Positions 5,789 to 8,244 of a stretch of DNA of 8,244 bases are shown in pieces. A program made the translations under genes and the position numbers. Source of the stretch: an uncultured Campylobacter sp. (GTDB taxonomy: Bacteria; Campylobacterota; Campylobacteria; Campylobacterales; Campylobacteraceae); NCBI RefSeq assembly GCF_938017705.1, contig NZ_CALIIS010000052.1, positions 1-8,244 of the forward strand. Reading direction: 5' to 3'. The notes under the pieces are model-generated. The model was given only the letters and a program-made list of their open reading frames with translations, had not been told where the DNA came from and searched no databases. The first letter of the stretch is position 1. Every line of letters starts with the position of its first letter.

Positions 5789-7391
5789 AAATTTCTCCGA
5801 TCTTTTTTATTAAATCTTGCAAGTCGCTTTTTAAAATCGATCTGAAATCGAGCAAAAATTTATCATCCTCGATCCGCCCGATTATGCCCGCAGCGCGAAA
5901 TTTTGTCTGCGTGCTCTGCGGCTCTGCGCCGTCAAGTATCGCAAGCGCGACGCTAGGGTAGGAGGCGCTCGGCATCGTACCGCCGCCTACGAAGGTGGTA
6001 GTGGGCACGATCTGAGATTTTACGCCGATGCGCGATCGCACTAACTCCGCTCGCTCACGTAGCTCATCCAGGCTAAGATGGATCTGATCTATCGTCGTGA
6101 TGAGGTGAAATTCTTTATTTATGTACGCCTTGATCGTCTCGGCAAGCAGGCTTAGCGTGATCTTGTCCACGCGCAGCATTCGCAGTAGCTGGTTTTTGCG
6201 CAGGCGTGCGATGAGCTCGCGATCCCCTAAGATGATGCCGCACTGCACGGAGCCGAAAAGCTTGTCGCCGCTAAAGCTAAGCAGCCGCACGCCGCTTTTT
6301 AAAAGCTCAAAAATGGATGGCTCGCTTTTGCCTAGCCCAAATCCCAGCTCGCTCGCGTAGCCGCTTCCAAGATCGTAATAATCGATGATCTCGTTAAAGC
6401 TTTCCTCTTTTTTCATGCTAAATTTTGCGGGGTAAATTTTAGAAGCTTTATCGGAAATTTCGCTCTCGCCGCCTTCATAAAAACGCTCGCTCTTTTTGGA
6501 CAGCTCGTCGCTTTTTAAATTTAGAGCATTCGCAGAGCCTGCCGCTAAGCTTAAACCATTCTGCGCGGAATTTAGAATTTCGCCGTCCGTGTCCGAAGAG
6601 CCGCCGCAAAGATCTGCTAAATTTTTAAAGCTTGCCGCTCTAAGCGCTAAAAATTCTCTCTTTGCCTGTGAGGCGCGACGTGCGAGAGCCGCTACTTCCG
6701 CAGCGCTTACGCTAGAGCTGAAGCCCGAAATTTTAAAATTTGAGCGGTGCACCTTCATCAAGATCGCCGTGTTTTCATTGATCGCTTCCTCGTAATCTTC
6801 CGGCTTGGTTTTGTTCGTAGTGCCGATCTCTACGAGCTTTGCGCCAGAGTTCGCCATCACCTCGCTTACCCGAAAGCTCCCGCCGATCTCGACTAGCTCG
6901 CCGCGGCTTACCACGACTTCGCGTCCGCGCGCGAACGTATTTAGCACCAAAAAGACCGCCGCAGCGTTGTTATTGACCACGAGCGCGTCCTGCGCGCCGA
7001 AGAGCTCGCTGCACAAAAGCGCTATGTAGTCGTATCTGTTGCCGCGCGCGCCTTCTGATAGGTCGTATTCTAAATTTGAATACGAGGTGATGATCTTTTG
7101 CGCGCGGGCTAAAATTTCGGCGCCAATGACGCTGCGGCCGAGATTTGTGTGTAGCACGACGCCAGTTGCGTTAATGAGCGGTTTGAGGCTTAGATTTTGA
7201 AATTTTTCGTAGCGCGATTTGATGCGCGCAATGATCTCGCTTTCACTTGCGAGCTCGCCTCCTTGCAGCGCCTTTCGGCGCTCCTGCCGGATGAGCTCTT
7301 GCGCGATTTTGATGATTTGCGGGCGGAGGCAGTTTTGAAACTCCTGCGCGTTTGCGATTTTATCGATTTTTGGTAGTTTGATTTGTTGCAT
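5781..7391 (-). CDS. selA: L-seryl-tRNA(Sec) selenium transferase SelA, with an internal insertion
   Basis: SelA is the PLP enzyme that converts seryl-tRNA(Sec) to selenocysteinyl-tRNA(Sec) using selenophosphate, as a ring of ten subunits in known members. Visible family motifs are PLINATGVVLHTNLGRS (71-87), EYDLSEGARGNRY (108-120), VVNNNAAAVFL (138-148), KVHRSNFKISGF (213-224), DYYDLGSGY (337-345), the PLP-lysine site SFSGDKLFG with Lys377 (372-380), the RMLRVDK region (404-410) and the RIEDDKFLLDFR end (506-517). At 536 residues it is about 95 longer than the usual 440-470. The excess is a Ser/Lys/Glu-rich block at about 240-334, described separately. The start is an ATG with GGGG (7397-7400) upstream. 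It is first in the selA-selB unit and divergent from the ferredoxin-like gene. Confidence 0.95.
   Translation of the reverse strand: MQQIKLPKIDKIANAQEFQNCLRPQIIKIAQELIRQERRKALQGGELASESEIIARIKSRYEKFQNLSLKPLINATGVVLHTNLGRSVIGAEILARAQKIITSYSNLEYDLSEGARGNRYDYIALLCSELFGAQDALVVNNNAAAVFLVLNTFARGREVVVSRGELVEIGGSFRVSEVMANSGAKLVEIGTTNKTKPEDYEEAINENTAILMKVHRSNFKISGFSSSVSAAEVAALARRASQAKREFLALRAASFKNLADLCGGSSDTDGEILNSAQNGLSLAAGSANALNLKSDELSKKSERFYEGGESEISDKASKIYPAKFSMKKEESFNEIIDYYDLGSGYASELGFGLGKSEPSIFELLKSGVRLLSFSGDKLFGSVQCGIILGDRELIARLRKNQLLRMLRVDKITLSLLAETIKAYINKEFHLITTIDQIHLSLDELRERAELVRSRIGVKSQIVPTTTFVGGGTMPSASYPSVALAILDGAEPQSTQTKFRAAGIIGRIEDDKFLLDFRSILKSDLQDLIKKIGEIYE
6390..6674 (-). other. In-frame insertion of about 95 codons inside selA
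   Basis: Compared with what I know of SelA, residues about 240-334 are extra. They fall between AALARR, which ends the segment after the conserved HRSNFKISGF, and the conserved DYYDLGSGY. The block is rich in Ser, Ala, Lys and Glu, has no recognised motif, and its DNA carries several AAATTT-type strings like local intergenic DNA. The reading frame is intact and conserved motifs resume on the other side, so the enzyme is probably still made. The exact boundaries are estimated by eye. Confidence 0.65.
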
Positions 7392-7420
7392 TGCGACCCC
7401 GATGCCTTAAAATTTAGACG

Positions 7421-7428
7421 ATTTTATC
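7421..7428 (-). promoter_or_regulatory. selA: Possible -10 element of the selA-selB unit
   Basis: Minus-strand GATAAAAT, close to the Campylobacter TATAAAAT-type -10, lies about 30 bases before the selA ATG. The upstream stretch is A/T-rich without a clear -35, as is normal in this group. Confidence 0.4.
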
Positions 7429-7454
7429 ATTTAAAGCTTTGATTTTGCTTTATC

Positions 7455-7462
7455 TATAAAAT
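7455..7462 (+). promoter_or_regulatory. Possible -10 element of the ferredoxin-like gene
   Basis: TATAAAAT is a full match to the Campylobacter -10 type and would give a leader of roughly 90 bases. A nearer alternative is TAGAAAAT at 7511-7518. Both lie in the 166-base divergent spacer shared with selA. No clear operator is seen there. Confidence 0.4.
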
Positions 7463-7557
7463 TATTAATTTAAATTCGATTTACTTTAAGTGCAGAATTT
7501 AAAAGCTGTTTAGAAAATAAGAGTAAAACCCGCCTAATTATCAATTTAGGATAGATT

Positions 7558-8244
7558 ATGAAAGAACATGGATTTTACGCCGCGGGGCTAAAGGATGTCG
7601 TCTTAAGCGATGATATCGAAATTTGCGGCGATGAAGAGGGGGCGAAAAAAGAGGAATTTATCGTCGCTAATTCGCCGAAATTAAAAGCGCAAATTTATGC
7701 GCCCGAGATAAATTTTTATATAGAAAATTCCGCAGATGAGCCGCTACAAATCGCTAAAAACGTAGATATTTTGTATCGCGCCAAAGATATCGCCTTCGAC
7801 GGCGCGCTAGATAGCGACTATCAAAAGCCCGTCGGAAAAAACGTAATTCTCGCCTGTGATGAGCCGCGAGAGGAGCTTGCGGGGCTACTTAGGCAGCACG
7901 GATTTAAGGTGATCGTGTTAAGCAGGGCTGAGATTAAGTTCGTCTACGGCGAGATTGGCGATCTTACGGTTATGATTTTAAGCGAGCGGGATGAGGTTGA
8001 GACCGAGGCGGATTTTTTCTTGATTAGCGGCGCGGCGCCCTATCAATTGCGACAAAGCGGCTGCTACGAGATCTCGGGGCTAAAAGACGATGAAATTTTA
8101 GAAATTTTAAATTCCAAAAGCCCGGTTTATCATTATAAGAATTCCACGATCTTCGATCCTGCGATTTGCCAGTATCAAGGTAGGCGAAATGAGTTGCGAG
8201 CGTCATGCGCGGAGATTTGCCCCACAGTGGCGATTTTGAAAAAC
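7558..8244 (+). CDS. Ferredoxin-like 4Fe-4S protein next to selA (3' end outside window)
   Basis: This frame is open from the ATG at 7558 to the window edge (229 codons). Upstream AGGATA (7548-7553) gives a good ribosome binding site. The first 200 residues have no motif I recognise, apart from alternating beta/alpha character with segments such as KNVILACDEPREELAGLLRQ (94-113). At 200-229 the sequence FDPAICQYQGRRNEL and SCAEICPTVAILKN place Cys204, Cys217 and Cys221-Pro222 in a ferredoxin-like arrangement (CxxxCPxxAI). More cluster cysteines are expected beyond the edge. I recall a large ferredoxin-type protein (Cj1377c) divergent from selA in C. jejuni. That position suggests a role in electron transfer or maturation of selenocysteine formate dehydrogenase, which is an inference. 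The codon use resembles its neighbours. Confidence 0.75.
   Translation, partial: MKEHGFYAAGLKDVVLSDDIEICGDEEGAKKEEFIVANSPKLKAQIYAPEINFYIENSADEPLQIAKNVDILYRAKDIAFDGALDSDYQKPVGKNVILACDEPREELAGLLRQHGFKVIVLSRAEIKFVYGEIGDLTVMILSERDEVETEADFFLISGAAPYQLRQSGCYEISGLKDDEILEILNSKSPVYHYKNSTIFDPAICQYQGRRNELRASCAEICPTVAILKN

Noticed and set aside
6496..6795. Plus-strand open frames antisense to selA (for example 6496-6795 and 6805-7029)
   Set aside because: They are shadows of a strongly supported gene and their peptides look random. The 6496 frame overlaps the insertion, but no independent gene signal was found there.
7392..7557. Possible selC (tRNA-Sec) or SECIS element beside selA
   Set aside because: The spacer was read on both strands and shows no tRNA cloverleaf or UGA-plus-hairpin arrangement. 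It is A/T-rich promoter DNA.
8024..8206. Minus-strand 60-codon open frame near the right edge
   Set aside because: It lies antisense to the ferredoxin-like gene, which has the start signal and the cysteine motif.

Overview
The window looks like chromosomal DNA of a Campylobacter (Campylobacterota). The evidence is the ribosomal protein sequences, the AAATTTT-rich spacers, the TATAAAAT-type promoter candidates, and a gene set (divergent ferredoxin, selA, selB, DsbC-like protein) that I recall in the same order in C. jejuni as Cj1377c to Cj1380. By eye the coding DNA is richer in G+C than C. jejuni, which would suit a species such as C. gracilis. The species is an inference.

Layout. Positions 3-173 hold the end of rpmI (L35) and 272-628 hold rplT (L20), both on the plus strand. 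A strong hairpin terminator and a second nested inverted repeat (634-721) separate them from a plus-strand gene at 757-2718. This gene encodes a 653-residue exported protein with a signal peptide, a spherulin-4/GH135-like hydrolase domain and a C-terminal autotransporter beta-barrel. A convergent non-coding stretch (2719-3202) carries hairpins at both ends and a short decayed-looking reading frame. On the minus strand, read in transcription order, are selA (7391-5781), selB (5788-3968) and a periplasmic CPFC thiol oxidoreductase (3916-3203). Reading away from selA, a ferredoxin-like gene starts at 7558 and runs off the right edge.

How the genes work together. SelA converts seryl-tRNA(Sec) to selenocysteinyl-tRNA(Sec), and SelB delivers it to UGA codons. 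They share an 8-base overlap and are probably translationally coupled. The flanking DsbC-like and ferredoxin-like genes probably belong to the same conserved neighbourhood, which in these bacteria mainly serves selenocysteine-containing formate dehydrogenase. That link is an inference. The autotransporter gene has no evident tie to either flank and looks like an accessory insertion.

The most notable items are the glycoside-hydrolase-like autotransporter, whose passenger is an enzyme fold and not a beta-helix, and an in-frame insertion of about 95 residues in SelA just before its DLGSG motif. No tRNA, rRNA, CRISPR, insertion sequence or integrase was seen.
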